A stretch of DNA of 46,029 nt from Deinococcus aquatilis DSM 23025. GTDB lineage: Bacteria > Deinococcota > Deinococci > Deinococcales > Deinococcaceae. The stretch's first letter is position 1, and every line of letters starts with the position of its first letter. Both the position numbers and the translations under genes were made by a program. This document shows, one piece after another, positions 10,518 through 21,132 of the stretch. The DNA lies in assembly GCF_000378445.1 (NCBI RefSeq), contig NZ_KB899734.1, positions 1 to 46,029 of the forward strand, written 5' to 3'. The notes under the pieces are model-generated. The model searched no databases, was not told the origin of the DNA, and worked only from the letters and a program-made list of their open reading frames with translations.

Positions 10518-11443
10518 CCTATTACCGCTCTATCGGCGGCAAGCTGACCACTGCCGAAAGCTACAGCGACGGCTGCTGGATCAACGCCACTGCGCCCACC
10601 GCCGAGGAACTGGCCCGCATCAGCCGCGAAACCGGGTTGGAACTCGATTACCTGTCGTACCCCCTTGACCCGGACGAACGCTCCCGCTTTGAGCGTGAAG
10701 ACGGCCAATTGCTGATGATCATGCAGACCAGCTACCGTCTGCCCGACGAGAGCGATATTCCTTACGACACTGTGCCACTCGGCATTCTGCACACCGATCA
10801 CTGCCTGGTTACTGTATGTGCGCTGGAAAATCCGGTGGTCAAGGATGTCATCAGCGGCTTGGTGCGGCGCGTCAGCACGGCCAAGAAAAATCGCCTGACT
10901 CTGCAATTGTTTCTCCGCAATGCCCAGCGGTTTCTGATTGATGTACGCCAGATCAACAAACGCGTGGACCTGATTGAAGACAAGCTGGAAAATTCGCAGC
11001 AAAACCGCGAACTTCTGAACCTGCTGAAGTTGGAAAAAAGCCTTGTCTACTTCATGACCGGTCTTAAGGCCAATGAAGCGATGATGGAGCGCGTCAAACG
11101 TGACCGGATCTTTGAAATGTACGAGGAAGATTCAGATTTGCTGGATGACGTATTGATCGAGAACTTGCAGGCTATTGAAATGGCGAGCATCGCCAGCAAC
11201 ATCTTGACCAGCATGGCCGGAGCTTTTGCCAGCGTGATTTCCAACAATGTAAATCAGGTCGTCAAAGTGCTGACCGTGACGACGATTCTGGTGGCGATCC
11301 CGACGCTGGTGACCAGTATTTTTGGCATGAACGTGCCTATTCCCTTTGCCCAGAATCCATATGGCATGTGGATTGTCCTGGGAATGGCGCTGGCTCTGGC
11401 ATCCACTCTGGCCTTCTTGTTCCACCGATTGAAGGTGTTCTAG
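10511..11443 (+). CDS. corA: CorA-family divalent cation transporter
   Basis: CorA channels are inner-membrane pentamers that let Mg2+ and sometimes Co2+ or Ni2+ enter. The 310-residue product has the large cytoplasmic domain, then two membrane helices near the end (about residues 250-270 and 285-305) joined by the signature GMN loop in SIFGMNVPIPF. The C-terminus is basic (FHRLKVF). The start ATG 10511 lacks a clear Shine-Dalgarno sequence and overlaps the stop of leader ORF 2. A second, distinct CorA-family gene lies at 21133-22047. The specific ion cannot be told from sequence. Confidence 0.92.
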   Translation: MLTYYRSIGGKLTTAESYSDGCWINATAPTAEELARISRETGLELDYLSYPLDPDERSRFEREDGQLLMIMQTSYRLPDESDIPYDTVPLGILHTDHCLVTVCALENPVVKDVISGLVRRVSTAKKNRLTLQLFLRNAQRFLIDVRQINKRVDLIEDKLENSQQNRELLNLLKLEKSLVYFMTGLKANEAMMERVKRDRIFEMYEEDSDLLDDVLIENLQAIEMASIASNILTSMAGAFASVISNNVNQVVKVLTVTTILVAIPTLVTSIFGMNVPIPFAQNPYGMWIVLGMALALASTLAFLFHRLKVF

Positions 11444-11449
11444 ACCGTT

Positions 11450-11483
11450 GGGTGTGGGCTGTAGGAACCTTCTGCCCACACCC
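11450..11483. terminator. Bidirectional terminator
   Basis: GGGTGTGGGC (11450-11459) and GCCCACACCC (11474-11483) make a perfect 10-base-pair stem between the convergent corA and lipoprotein genes. Confidence 0.75.
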
Positions 11484-11491
11484 TTACACGC

Positions 11492-12001
11492 CTACTGCGT
11501 TCCGCCGTAGCCGCCCGAGCAGGCCGCGCCGCGCTCAGGGGCCGTCGCACCCTGTTCGTACTTGTCCAGAAAGGTTTTCAGTCGGCTGTCGTCGGCCTTG
11601 TCTACCTTCACCTGTGCGCCCCACGCGCTTGCCACCACGGGGGAAGGCAAATTGGGAAAGGGGCTGAGCAGCGTGTAGGGCCTGCCGTCCACCAGCTTTT
11701 TGAGTTGATCCACCGATGCGGCGTCTAGGTCAGGGCGGTAGGTGATCCAGACCGCGCCGTGCTCCAGGCTGTGTACGGCGTATTCGTTGTACAGGGGCTG
11801 GGCATACACACCGCAGTTTTGCCACACGGCATTGTGTGGGCCGCCTGCGGGCGGATTCTCGGCGTAGACCAGCGAGCCGCTGCGGTGATCGCCCGCCGGG
11901 TAGGTGAAGGTTTGCAGTCCTTCTATCCCCCCGCCGCCTCCGCAGGCAGCAAGAGAGACAGCAAGGACGGGGAGCAGCAGGGTGAGACGGGTGCGGTTCA
12001 T
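11492..12001 (-). CDS. DUF3105-type lipoprotein
   Basis: A predicted lipoprotein of 169 residues. The N-terminus has a signal peptide ([15 protein letters not shown]) with the lipobox cysteine around residue 20, followed by a glycine run. The mature part contains [20 protein letters not shown] and [12 protein letters not shown], as in the DUF3105 family, whose role is unknown. Conserved histidines and cysteines hint at metal binding, but this is not shown. ATG 12001 is preceded by TAGGCT eight bases away, so the mRNA may be leaderless. It is divergent from the exonuclease gene. Confidence 0.75.
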   Translation of the reverse strand: MNRTRLTLLLPVLAVSLAACGGGGGIEGLQTFTYPAGDHRSGSLVYAENPPAGGPHNAVWQNCGVYAQPLYNEYAVHSLEHGAVWITYRPDLDAASVDQLKKLVDGRPYTLLSPFPNLPSPVVASAWGAQVKVDKADDSRLKTFLDKYEQGATAPERGAACSGGYGGTQ

Positions 12002-12104
12002 CAGGCTACAGCCTAGCGGGTAAAAGTTGGGGCGATGTGAATACACGGACACGAATGCAGTGCCTGAAGCGTTGGGCAGCAGCCAGATATGCCACCCTGG
12101 ACCC

Positions 12105-12665
12105 ATGCTGGCCGCCCTGACCCAACCGATTATTTTTGTAGACACCGAGACGGGGGGCCGCGACCCATCCCGCCACCCGCTGCTGACGGTGGGTCTGGTC
12201 ACCCTGACCCCGGAAGGCGAGATCACCCGGCCTCTGCATCTGCGCGTACGGCACGCGCAATATGACGTGGAGCCGGAAGCGATGGCTGTGAACGGCATAG
12301 ACCTGATCACCCACGACGCCGCCGCGCAGCCGCCGGAAGCCGTAGCACAGGCCATCCGCGACTATGCCGCAGAGGTGGGCCGGGTCATCCTGGGCGGGCA
12401 CAACCTGCAATTCGATACCCGGTTTCTGGCCCCGCTGCTGCCCGATCTGGGCCGGGTTTTCCGGCGGGGGCGGGTGGATACCAAGTTGGTGGCCCAGTTT
12501 TTGCTGCATTCCGGCCACCTGCCGCGCAAGGTTGGCACCCCATTGGACCAACTGGTCAAGCACTTTGGCCTGAGCTATGCCGCTCACGACGCACTGGAAG
12601 ACGCCACGGTGACGGCGCAGGTGTACGTAGAACTGCTGAAGCTGGTGACGGCAAAGGTGGGCTGA
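12105..12665 (+). CDS. DEDDh 3'-5' exonuclease (DnaQ-like)
   Basis: A 186-residue exonuclease of the DnaQ/RNase T superfamily. Motif I is FVDTETGG (Asp and Glu), motif II is NLQFDTRF, and motif III is [13 protein letters not shown] with the DEDDh histidine. It has only the exonuclease domain, so it may be a proofreading-type subunit, an oligo-nuclease or a repair nuclease. ATG 12105 was chosen because it lies just before the first strand of the fold; upstream residues do not resemble the family. No ribosome site is visible. It stands alone. Confidence 0.85.
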   Translation: MLAALTQPIIFVDTETGGRDPSRHPLLTVGLVTLTPEGEITRPLHLRVRHAQYDVEPEAMAVNGIDLITHDAAAQPPEAVAQAIRDYAAEVGRVILGGHNLQFDTRFLAPLLPDLGRVFRRGRVDTKLVAQFLLHSGHLPRKVGTPLDQLVKHFGLSYAAHDALEDATVTAQVYVELLKLVTAKVG

Positions 12666-12670
12666 GGGCG

Positions 12671-12824
12671 TCTCATACGGATTCCGATTAAACACCGTGC
12701 TTTTTGGTCTTTAATCCGAGTGGAACGAGTAGGAAAAGATATGGATTCCGGGAGATGGACGGACAGGCGGTGGCCGTGTCTTAGCGAAGGGGCCGACTGT
12801 ACGGGAATCATACGGAATCCGTAT
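12671..12824. repeat. Nested inverted repeats around ATACGGATTCCG
   Basis: ATACGGATTCCG (12675-12686) has its exact reverse complement at 12813-12824, which is itself part of a 15-base palindrome ATACGGA-A-TCCGTAT (12810-12824). Between them are GATTAAA and TTTAATC facing each other around a T-rich loop, and another partial copy ATGGATTCCGG near 12741. The block resembles the small noncoding repeats of Deinococcus or a short palindromic mobile element. The stretch 12666-13091 has no recognised gene; the possible reading frame that runs into the VOC gene is not convincing. Confidence 0.55.
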
Positions 12825-13091
12825 CAGGGTCTAGGAGGTGGGAAAAAGCTCTTTACCCGACACTTTTCCGATAGACTTGAAAAATCTCCTCTGACACGCA
12901 CGAACAGAATGCGTCTGCCCTTACCCCGCACCAGCTGGCGCGTTGCCTCACCGGACCATTTCCCGGATGACCGTAAGAGCCAGGTGGAGGAGTTCACCCA
13001 TGTTGTCTTTGCCATAGCCAGTCCGTTGATGACCCGTTTCGTTTACTCCGCAATACGCTCTCAAACAGGATCAGCGCCTCTGGAGGCAGCC

Positions 13092-13481
13092 ATGAAGTAC
13101 GGATACACCGCTCTTTTTGTCGAGTCTGTTTACGAAACCATTGACTTTTACGAGCGGGCCTTTGGCTTTGAACGCGGGACGATCCTGGAATCCGGAGAAT
13201 ACGGTGAACTCAAGACCGGCAGCACCACGCTGGCGTTTACCGCGCGTAGCATTGTGAAAACACTGTCTGATGTCGCGTTTGAACCGGCAGCCCTGCACAA
13301 GCCTGCGCCACCCCTTGAACTGGGCATGGTTACTGACTCGGTTGATGCCGACTTCGAGCGGGCGGTTGCTGCGGGCGCCGTGGTGGTCAAGCCCCCAGAG
13401 AACAAAACGTGGGGAAGGGTCGCGTACGTGCGCGACAACAATGGCTTCTTGATAGAGATCGTCTCGCATACCACTGGGTAA
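13092..13481 (+). CDS. VOC-family (glyoxalase/bleomycin-resistance fold) protein
   Basis: A 129-residue vicinal-oxygen-chelate protein. It begins MKYGYTALFVESVYETIDFY, with the FYERAFGFE motif of the first beta-alpha-beta-beta-beta unit, and ends with AYVRDNNGFLIEIVS, whose glutamate is a usual metal ligand. Such proteins are lyases, dioxygenases or drug-binding proteins; the substrate is not evident. ATG 13092 lies after CTGGAGGCAGCC, a good ribosome site. It follows a repeat-rich spacer and precedes another without a clear gene. Confidence 0.85.
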   Translation: MKYGYTALFVESVYETIDFYERAFGFERGTILESGEYGELKTGSTTLAFTARSIVKTLSDVAFEPAALHKPAPPLELGMVTDSVDADFERAVAAGAVVVKPPENKTWGRVAYVRDNNGFLIEIVSHTTG

Positions 13482-13836
13482 GTTGAGGCAGCCACGGATC
13501 CGCAGGTGGTGATTGATTTCTGGCAGCGGCTTTCGGACGTTGAGAGCTTGACGTCTGCTCTGTCTGCTCACCCTGACCTACATCTGGTGCACGCTGATGG
13601 ACATCCTTGAGAGATGTCCAGTGAAATGGCGTGGTCGCCGCGCACAGAGGGTCCTCACCCTCAGCTGCGAGCTGGAAGGCGCTCAAGGAGGTAGCAGCTG
13701 ACTCCAGAGATGAAGAGATGCTCGTCCTGTTGAAGTTGTCCCAGATACCCTGAGGAAAAGGGTCGGGGAATGAGGGGAAGAGCCACCGCTTTTCTCAAAC
13801 CCCTCGTTCCTCAGCTATCTGTTCTAGCTCAAAGAC
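13482..13836. other. Spacer without a recognised gene
   Basis: About 355 bases. Two short frames on the plus strand look coding-like: one of about 40 codons from near 13495 to 13610 containing VVIDFWQRLSDVE, and one of 34 codons starting at ATG 13598. Neither is recognised. They may be remains of an old gene. No terminator of quality is seen. Confidence 0.3.
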
Positions 13837-15312
<1,476 letters not shown>

Positions 15313-15318
15313 GGAGCA

Positions 15319-15324
15319 AGTCTA
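15319..15324 (-). promoter_or_regulatory. Leaderless -10 box TAGACT
   Basis: TAGACT ends six bases before ATG 15312. The same hexamer stands 7 bases before the starts of the cyclophilin, cmk and M16 genes. Confidence 0.6.
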
Positions 15325-15417
15325 GCGGCCCAGTCTGACCGTGCGTTCCGTCACACTTCCAATGGGCCTTTATGCGCCCTTCAGGTTTGGGCGGGTGCGC
15401 GGGTGTACGGTCAGGGC

Positions 15418-15879
15418 ATGACTCAACCAGACACCGTCAGACCAAGCAGCGGCTTTGCCCGAATCGCCGTGGGAATCGACTTCTCGCCGTCCTCACGCTA
15501 CGCACTGGATGTGGCCCGCACCCGCTTTCCCGGCGCGGCCATTCGCCTGCTGCACGTCACCGACGCCCGCGTGACTGCCACTCCCGACCTGATGGGCGGC
15601 ATGACCCCGGCCCTGCCCGATCCCAGCCTTCTCCAGACGATGGAACACGCCGACGCGGGCCGCCTGAACGAACTCATGATGGACGGTGAGGAAACGGAAC
15701 TGCTGGTCGGCGACCCGGTCACTGGATTGCTGGACGCCGCACAGCACTGGGGTGCAGAGCTGCTGATCGTGGGTACGCACGCCAAAGGTTCGCTGGAGCA
15801 TTTCTTTCTGGGCAGTACGGCAGAAAAGCTGGTGGCCCGCAGTCCTATTCCAGTCTTGACCGTTCGGATGAGTCGGTAG
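15418..15879 (+). CDS. Universal stress protein (UspA family)
   Basis: A single-domain universal stress protein of 153 residues. It starts with the family strand [18 protein letters not shown] and ends with the ATP-binding motif [20 protein letters not shown] and SPIPVLTV. The G-x2-G-x9-G-S spacing suggests that it binds ATP. These proteins are induced by various stresses; the exact role is unknown. ATG 15418 is preceded by TACGGT six bases upstream, so the mRNA may be leaderless. It is divergent from the beta-CASP nuclease gene. Confidence 0.92.
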   Translation: MTQPDTVRPSSGFARIAVGIDFSPSSRYALDVARTRFPGAAIRLLHVTDARVTATPDLMGGMTPALPDPSLLQTMEHADAGRLNELMMDGEETELLVGDPVTGLLDAAQHWGAELLIVGTHAKGSLEHFFLGSTAEKLVARSPIPVLTVRMSR

Positions 15880-15882
15880 GAA

Positions 15883-15946
15883 GACAGGGAGAAGGGGTAG
15901 GGGCTTGTCCGATGTTGGACTCCCCCACCCCTTCTTCCAGCCTGTC
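15883..15946. terminator. Bidirectional terminator
   Basis: Nested stems GACAGG/CCTGTC and GAAGGGGT-GGGG/CCCC-ACCCCTTC (15891-15903 and 15922-15934) between convergent genes. Confidence 0.7.
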
Positions 15947-15976
15947 CTCAGCCGTTACAGCCTTTGCCCCTGTGCC

Positions 15977-17056
15977 CTACGGCTCCTCCTGCGGTGGATT
16001 CACGGGCAGCGTGGGCCTGACCGGAACTTCTGCTGGTGCGGTCTCTGGCGTATCCGGACTTGCTTCCCCGTCCTGAAACTCACCCGTGATGGTGCCCCCT
16101 TCTGCTTTGCGGGCCACCACCTCATTTCGGTCAAGGTCGTACAGGATCACGCCAGCACGCAGGGTATCGCCGCCCTGCACGCTTTCGGCGGGTTGCTCGG
16201 GCGTTCCAATCAGGCGGGCGACATTCGCCGCGTCGTCGTACTCCACGCGGCCCGCCTTGCTGACGCGTCCCCCCTTGCTGGTCAGCGTCACATTACCCAC
16301 CAGGACCGTTTTTTCGGCATCCACATCGACCTCTATGCGCTGGCTGCTGCCCGTCAGAGGACCATCGGTGTTGGCACGGGAAAAAACAATCGGGCCGTCG
16401 ATGCGGGCGATGCCATCGGTTTCGTCGTACACCAGCTTTTGCCCGGTCAATTCCGTCTTGCCCTGCGTCACCCGTACCGTGCCCTGCGTGGGCGCGGGCG
16501 TGGCTTCCACAGCGCAGCGGCTCAGGCGATCCGTTTTGCCTTCCGGTGGATTATCGAGGAAACGGGCTGTTCCGGCACTGGCCTCGATCCGTCCGTCACT
16601 GCCTTCCTGACCCTCGGGAACGTCTTTCTGGGTCACCAAAGCCAGAGGCACGCGGATCACGTTCTGGTCGATGGTGATCTGAATCCCGCCTGTCCCTGTT
16701 TCGCTGAAGACGGCGAGGCTGGGAGCATCTTCGGGTTCGTCATCCTGCCGCGAGCAGATGGTAAAGATGCCCGTTGCATCCGTCGTCCCAGTGCGGACCA
16801 CCCGGATACGGCGTTCTTTGCCGTCGTCTCCTTTGCGGATCAGTTCCAGGGTGGCATTTTCAGCCTCGTCTGCGGCCTCTGTGGGGGTCGTGACCGGGGT
16901 GACCGGGGGATCAGACACAGGCTGAGGTTCTGTTGTCGGAGCAGGCGTGGGCACCTGGTCTGTGGACTGCGCCCCCACATTCACGCCCCAGGTCAGGGCG
17001 GCCCCCAGCACGAGGGTCAGGCAGAGGCCCGCTGCCGGAAGCCGTTTCATAGCCAT
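15977..17056 (-). CDS. LptA/OstA-like exported protein (second copy)
   Basis: A 359-residue exported protein with a signal peptide ([19 protein letters not shown], cleaved near GAQS), a Thr/Pro-rich linker and OstA/LptA-like beta repeats: [23 protein letters not shown], then [24 protein letters not shown] (each part of a repeating edge-strand pattern). LptA proteins form a bridge through which lipid moves across the periplasm. The C-terminal 45 residues are acidic and proline-rich. It lies 29 bases after the first LptA-like gene and closes a three-gene operon with the LptC-like gene. The split into two LptA-like genes is notable. Confidence 0.75.
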   Translation of the reverse strand: MAMKRLPAAGLCLTLVLGAALTWGVNVGAQSTDQVPTPAPTTEPQPVSDPPVTPVTTPTEAADEAENATLELIRKGDDGKERRIRVVRTGTTDATGIFTICSRQDDEPEDAPSLAVFSETGTGGIQITIDQNVIRVPLALVTQKDVPEGQEGSDGRIEASAGTARFLDNPPEGKTDRLSRCAVEATPAPTQGTVRVTQGKTELTGQKLVYDETDGIARIDGPIVFSRANTDGPLTGSSQRIEVDVDAEKTVLVGNVTLTSKGGRVSKAGRVEYDDAANVARLIGTPEQPAESVQGGDTLRAGVILYDLDRNEVVARKAEGGTITGEFQDGEASPDTPETAPAEVPVRPTLPVNPPQEEP

Positions 17057-17085
17057 CAGCTTACCTGTTGAGAGGGCACCGACAT

Positions 17086-18000
17086 TTACTCGCCGCGCAG
17101 CTTGAACTGATCGGCAGGGATCTTGTAGGCGCTGTTCAGGCCGCGTACACGGGCCAGATCGGTGCGCTGTTCGAGGTAGCCGCTGGCCGGAGCCTTCACG
17201 GTCACCTTGCTCTTGCTGTCCACGCTGATGGCATTGCCCACCACGTAAGCCACGTTCTTTTTATCGTCGTAGAACACGGCGTCGCCCGTGGTGGTCAGTG
17301 TGCCCTGCACCAGCTTCACGCCGCCGCGCACATACAGCGTCTTGGCCTTGGTCAACACGCGCACTTCCTGGCCGGTCATGACCAGCGCTTTCTGGGTGCC
17401 CTTGGCGGCGCGGGTCAGGCTGGGGCTACCGGTCAGTTGGGCCAGTTCGCGGTCTTCGTCAAAGATCAGCTTGGCGGCTTTGCCCGTCTGGGTGCCGTTG
17501 GTCAGGCCCACATTGCCTGTACTCGTCGAGACGTTGTTGTCTACGTCGAGGCTCATCTGGGCTGCCGTGATGCTTACCGTGTCGCCGTCCTCCTTGCTGG
17601 CAGGCTGAAAGGTGGCGCTAGCATTGCCGCTCAGCACGCCCTGCCCGGTGGTTTCGCTGTAGGCCAGAGCAGTGCCTTTGGCACTCAGGCGACCCCGCGT
17701 GACCTGTACGCTGCCCGTAAAGTTGGCGCTGCGCTTGCCTTTGGCCTCGATCAGAGGGGTTCCGGCGGGCGCGGCCAGCACCGCCTGAGTGGCCTGAATT
17801 TGCAGGGTACTCACGGTGGCCTTCACGGGATTGCCACTGAAGGTCAATGGCCCATTTCGCAGGTCGCCGCGTGGCCCGCCCTGAATCGTGATGATGCGCT
17901 TGTTGGTATCTGCCTGAGCTGCGGCCAGCGTGACTCCCAGCAGGCCCATCAGCAGGAGGTTACGGTTCAGTTTGGCGGTCTTGGTGGTGAAGTTGGTCAT
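17086..18000 (-). CDS. LptA/OstA-like exported protein (first copy)
   Basis: A 304-residue exported protein with a signal peptide ([17 protein letters not shown]) and several OstA-type repeats such as [39 protein letters not shown] and [21 protein letters not shown]. The jelly-roll repeat count is higher than in E. coli LptA (185 residues), so it could form a longer bridge. ATG 18000 ([10 protein letters not shown]) was chosen because the signal peptide starts there. It follows the LptC-like gene by 46 bases. Which lipid moves is unknown, since Deinococcus lacks classical lipopolysaccharide. Confidence 0.8.
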   Translation of the reverse strand: MTNFTTKTAKLNRNLLLMGLLGVTLAAAQADTNKRIITIQGGPRGDLRNGPLTFSGNPVKATVSTLQIQATQAVLAAPAGTPLIEAKGKRSANFTGSVQVTRGRLSAKGTALAYSETTGQGVLSGNASATFQPASKEDGDTVSITAAQMSLDVDNNVSTSTGNVGLTNGTQTGKAAKLIFDEDRELAQLTGSPSLTRAAKGTQKALVMTGQEVRVLTKAKTLYVRGGVKLVQGTLTTTGDAVFYDDKKNVAYVVGNAISVDSKSKVTVKAPASGYLEQRTDLARVRGLNSAYKIPADQFKLRGE

Positions 18001-18046
18001 GGTCTGGCTCCTTGGGTGTCGTCGGGTTTGAAAAAGAAGGCTGGAA

Positions 18047-18655
18047 TTAGAGTGGAACTCTTTTTCCATCTCGGCAGGTTTCGGTGGCATCCAAATTGGC
18101 CGAGTAGGTGGAGTTGTCGTTATCTGAATCTTCGATGACGAATTGAAAACTCATGCGAAGTTTTTCTACACGGCCCGTTACATCTGGGGAATCTATGATT
18201 GCCAGCGGAGCCGTAAAGCCGTAGCCCTGCTCGATTTTTATCGGTTGTGTGGCGTTTCCGGCCAGATCCAAGTCGGCGCACTGGGCCACCAGTGTGATGC
18301 GGGCCTTCTGGGTGGTCATATTGTCCTGGCTATCGATGGTCAGGTCAGGGGTCGTGAGGGTGGCGTCCAGGGTCTCGCGCCCGGTGTAGATGCCCGCCCT
18401 GTTCTTTTCGCGCAGCAGGCGTTGGCCGTCCGACAAACCGCTCAGGCGCGTTTCGCCCGCTACGGGGTCGCTGCTGACTTTGGCTGCCTGAAAACGCCAC
18501 ACTGCACCTTCATCCCGCGCCGGATACAGCGACAGGACCACACCCGACAACTGCGCCCCTGTTCCGGCTCCAGGTTGGCTCCCACTGGGCAGGAACGCGA
18601 ACACCAGCGCGAACAGGACCAGCGCCGTCAGCGTCCATAACCCGGCTCTTAACAC
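18047..18655 (-). CDS. LptC-like membrane-anchored protein
   Basis: A 202-residue protein with one N-terminal membrane helix ([19 protein letters not shown]) and a periplasmic beta-rich domain with [29 protein letters not shown], the pattern of LptC, which links the inner-membrane LptBFG transporter to LptA. It is the first gene of a minus-strand operon with two LptA-like genes. It starts with GTG at 18655; TAGAGT ends six bases upstream, so the message is probably leaderless. The likely partners LptF and LptG lie 25 kb away in this window. Assignment rests on topology and context more than on sequence identity. Confidence 0.65.
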   Translation of the reverse strand: MLRAGLWTLTALVLFALVFAFLPSGSQPGAGTGAQLSGVVLSLYPARDEGAVWRFQAAKVSSDPVAGETRLSGLSDGQRLLREKNRAGIYTGRETLDATLTTPDLTIDSQDNMTTQKARITLVAQCADLDLAGNATQPIKIEQGYGFTAPLAIIDSPDVTGRVEKLRMSFQFVIEDSDNDNSTYSANLDATETCRDGKRVPL

Positions 18656-18661
18656 GCAGGC

Positions 18662-18667
18662 ACTCTA
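18662..18667 (-). promoter_or_regulatory. Leaderless -10 box TAGAGT of the lptC-like operon
   Basis: TAGAGT ends six bases before the GTG start at 18655, the usual spacing for leaderless transcripts in Deinococcus. Confidence 0.5.
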
Positions 18668-18745
18668 GCGTCAGACCCTCATGAGAGTGGTGGGGCCAGC
18701 CTGACTGGAGGTGAGACTTGGGGGGGTGGTTCCGGGTTGGAAGGT

Positions 18746-18864
18746 GAACCCCCCCGTTGCTGGCGCAACGCCCCCCCTTAAGGGGAGGACAAGGGCTGTT
18801 GTGCTCCCCTCAAGGGGGCTGGCTGCGGACTGGCAAAGCTGCGAAGCAGAGCAGAGTGGGGGTT
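18746..18864. repeat. Long palindromic repeat, copy 1
   Basis: A block of about 120 bases shared with 34148-34250. Both start GAACCCCCCCGTTGCTG, carry a small hairpin (CGTTGC/GCAACG), a long G-rich/C-rich stem with AGGGGAGGACAAGGGCTG in the loop, a GGCTGGCTGCG segment and a G-run at the end. This copy has an extra 15 to 20 bases near its 3' end. It lies between the divergent lptC-like and tatD genes. Confidence 0.85.
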
Positions 18865-18915
18865 TACACGCAGCGCCGGAAGGCAAACTCCCCACTCACC
18901 ACTTACCCTGTCTCA

Positions 18916-19698
18916 ATGATCGACACCCACTGTCACCTCGACTACCTCGAAGACCCCGCCTCGGCACGCGGCGAACTGGGCCTGACCGGGATGGTCTGCA
19001 TCGGCGCAAGTGCCCAGCACGCCCGCAACGCCGTACAACTGGCCGAAACCCTCCCCGGCGTGTGGGCCACCGTGGGCATCCATCCCACCGACACCGCCGA
19101 AGACAGCCCCGAAGTGCGGGCCGAACTGGAACTCCTGGCCCAGCATCCCCGCGTGGTGGGTATCGGAGAAAGTGGGCTGGACGACTACTGGGACGAGACG
19201 CAGCGGGCCGCGCAGGTCTCGGCCTTTGAGTGGCAACTGGATTTGGCTCGGCGGGTGGGCAAACCGCTGGTCATTCATACCCGCGACAAGGCTGGGGCAG
19301 AATCGGCCCATCTGGGCGTGATGGACGTGCTGAGCGCCTGGCCCGATGTGCCCGTGATTCTGCACTGCTTCAGCGGGCATGCGGGGCTGCTGAAATTTGG
19401 GCTGGATCGCGGCCCGCACACCTATTTCGGATTTGCGGGCAACACCACCTACAAAACGGCCCACGAGATTCAGGCCGCCGCTCAGACTGTGCCGCTGGGC
19501 CGCCTGCTGCTGGAAACCGACGCGCCTTTTTTGGCTCCAGTGCCCAAGCGTGGCAAACCCAACAGGCCCGGTTATGTGCGGCACACGCTGGAATTCATCG
19601 CGGCGCTGCGTGGGCTGGACCCCGACGAACTCGAACGCACCGCCGATGCCAACGCAGAACGGGTGTACGGGATGTATGCCACCCCTTCCGCCGGATAG
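18916..19698 (+). CDS. tatD: TatD-family metal-dependent deoxyribonuclease
   Basis: A 260-residue TIM-barrel hydrolase with the TatD metal ligands in order: DTHCHLD at the start, [21 protein letters not shown] and the final ETDAPFL. Members are 3'-5' exonucleases acting on DNA in repair and cell death. ATG 18916 (MIDTHCHLD) was chosen because the barrel begins there and TACCCT ends six bases upstream, so the mRNA may be leaderless; there is no ribosome site. The gene stands alone after the palindromic repeat. Confidence 0.93.
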   Translation: MIDTHCHLDYLEDPASARGELGLTGMVCIGASAQHARNAVQLAETLPGVWATVGIHPTDTAEDSPEVRAELELLAQHPRVVGIGESGLDDYWDETQRAAQVSAFEWQLDLARRVGKPLVIHTRDKAGAESAHLGVMDVLSAWPDVPVILHCFSGHAGLLKFGLDRGPHTYFGFAGNTTYKTAHEIQAAAQTVPLGRLLLETDAPFLAPVPKRGKPNRPGYVRHTLEFIAALRGLDPDELERTADANAERVYGMYATPSAG

Positions 19699-19840
19699 AC
19701 TCTGGGCATTCTCCACAGCAGTTTCAATTCAGCAGCGATCACAACGGGGGCTTTACGGCCTAGAGCTTCGGCGTAAGTTCTCTTGATTTCGTGTTGTCCC
19801 ACTACCCACTTCCCACTGACCCATCCCCGAAGGAGTCCCC

Positions 19841-21001
19841 ATGTTCGACGAATTTCTGGTTCATGACCTGCTGGCCCCCGACGAACGCCTGATCCGCCAG
19901 AGTGTGCGGGCCTACTGCGACGCCGAATTGATGCCCCAGATCGCTGAGTGGTGGGACAGCGGCGACCTGCCCGTACGTGACCTGATGCAGCAGTTTGGCG
20001 GCATGGGCCTGTTGGGGCCGACCACGCCCGAAGAGTACGGCGGCGCGGGCGTGAGCTACAGCGCATACGGCGCGATGATGTACGAACTGGAACGGGTCGA
20101 CAGCGGCCTGCGGAGTGCCGCCAGCGTGCAGGGCAGCCTCGTGATGTTCCCCATTTTTACCTACGGCAACGATGAACAGCGCCAGAAATACCTGCCCGGA
20201 CTCGCCAGCGGCGAACTGATCGGCTGCTTCGGCCTGACTGAACCCGACGGCGGCTCTGACCCCGGCGCGATGCGAACCCGCGCACGGCTGGACGGCGACG
20301 AATACGTGCTGAATGGGTCCAAAATGTGGATCACTAACTCTCCGGCGGCGGATCTGGCGGTGGTGTGGGCCAAAGACGACGAGGGCGTGATTCGTGGATT
20401 TATCGTGCCCACCGACGCCCCCGGTTTTCATGCCCCCAAAATTACCCGCAAGATGAGCCTGCGGGCCAGCGTGACCGGGGAAATCGTGCTGGAAGATTGC
20501 CGGATTCCGGCGGCCAACCTGCTTCCGGGCAGCGGCGGCCTGAAATCGCCCCTGTCGTGCCTCACCTCTGCCCGCTTCGGCATCGCCTGGGGCGCACTGG
20601 GCGCACTGGAGGCCGTGCTGCAAACAGCGCTGGACTACACGGGCAGCCGCACCACCTTCGGCAAACCGATTGCCAGCCGCCAACTGGTTCAAGACAAACT
20701 GGTCCGCATGGCGACCGACCACAGCACCGGGCTGTTACTGGCGTGGCGTCTGGGCCAACTGAAGGACGCGGGCCGCATGAACTTTGCCCAGGTCAGCATG
20801 GCAAAACGCAACAATGTACGCGTGGCCCTGACCGGTGCCCGCCTCGCCCGCGAACTGCTGGGCGGCAACGGGATCACCACCGAATACCCGGTGATTCGCC
20901 ACATGCTGAACCTGGAAACCGTGGACACCTACGAAGGCACGCATGACATTCACACGCTGATCGTGGGACGACATCTGACGGGGGTTGGGGCGCTGGAGTA
21001 G
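19841..21001 (+). CDS. Acyl-CoA dehydrogenase, glutaryl-CoA dehydrogenase-like
   Basis: A 386-residue flavoprotein of the acyl-CoA dehydrogenase family. It has the FAD-binding stretch CFGLTEPDGGSDPGAMRTRA, MWITNSPAAD, SRTTFGKPI and the catalytic glutamate in TYEGTHDIHTLIVGR. This set, in particular YEGTHDIH and the SVQGSLVM segment, is closest to glutaryl-CoA dehydrogenase, which converts glutaryl-CoA to crotonyl-CoA in lysine and tryptophan breakdown; other short-chain substrates are possible. A good ribosome site GAAGGAG precedes ATG 19841. It is single and convergent with the second CorA gene. Confidence 0.92.
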   Translation: MFDEFLVHDLLAPDERLIRQSVRAYCDAELMPQIAEWWDSGDLPVRDLMQQFGGMGLLGPTTPEEYGGAGVSYSAYGAMMYELERVDSGLRSAASVQGSLVMFPIFTYGNDEQRQKYLPGLASGELIGCFGLTEPDGGSDPGAMRTRARLDGDEYVLNGSKMWITNSPAADLAVVWAKDDEGVIRGFIVPTDAPGFHAPKITRKMSLRASVTGEIVLEDCRIPAANLLPGSGGLKSPLSCLTSARFGIAWGALGALEAVLQTALDYTGSRTTFGKPIASRQLVQDKLVRMATDHSTGLLLAWRLGQLKDAGRMNFAQVSMAKRNNVRVALTGARLARELLGGNGITTEYPVIRHMLNLETVDTYEGTHDIHTLIVGRHLTGVGALE

Positions 21002-21008
21002 GAAAACC

Positions 21009-21126
21009 GTGAGTGGTCAGTGGTGAGTGGGAAAAGCAAAAAAAGCATTTGCTGCCGCGCTTCCTAGCTCAGCTCTTTCCACGATCCACGTTCCACGATC
21101 TAAGTTCCAGCCCACTGACCACTCAC
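21009..21126. repeat. 15-base inverted repeat between convergent genes
   Basis: GTGAGTGGTCAGTGG (21009-21023) and its exact complement CCACTGACCACTCAC (21112-21126) flank about 90 bases of CCACG-rich sequence. It may serve as a bidirectional terminator or be a small repeat. The same words recur at 22619-22645. Confidence 0.6.
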
Positions 21127-21132
21127 AGTTTT

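Noticed and set aside
12720..13091. N-terminal extension of the VOC protein from 12720
   Set aside because: The upstream part covers the palindromic repeat block and does not look like protein; the family starts at MKYGYTALF, with a good ribosome site.
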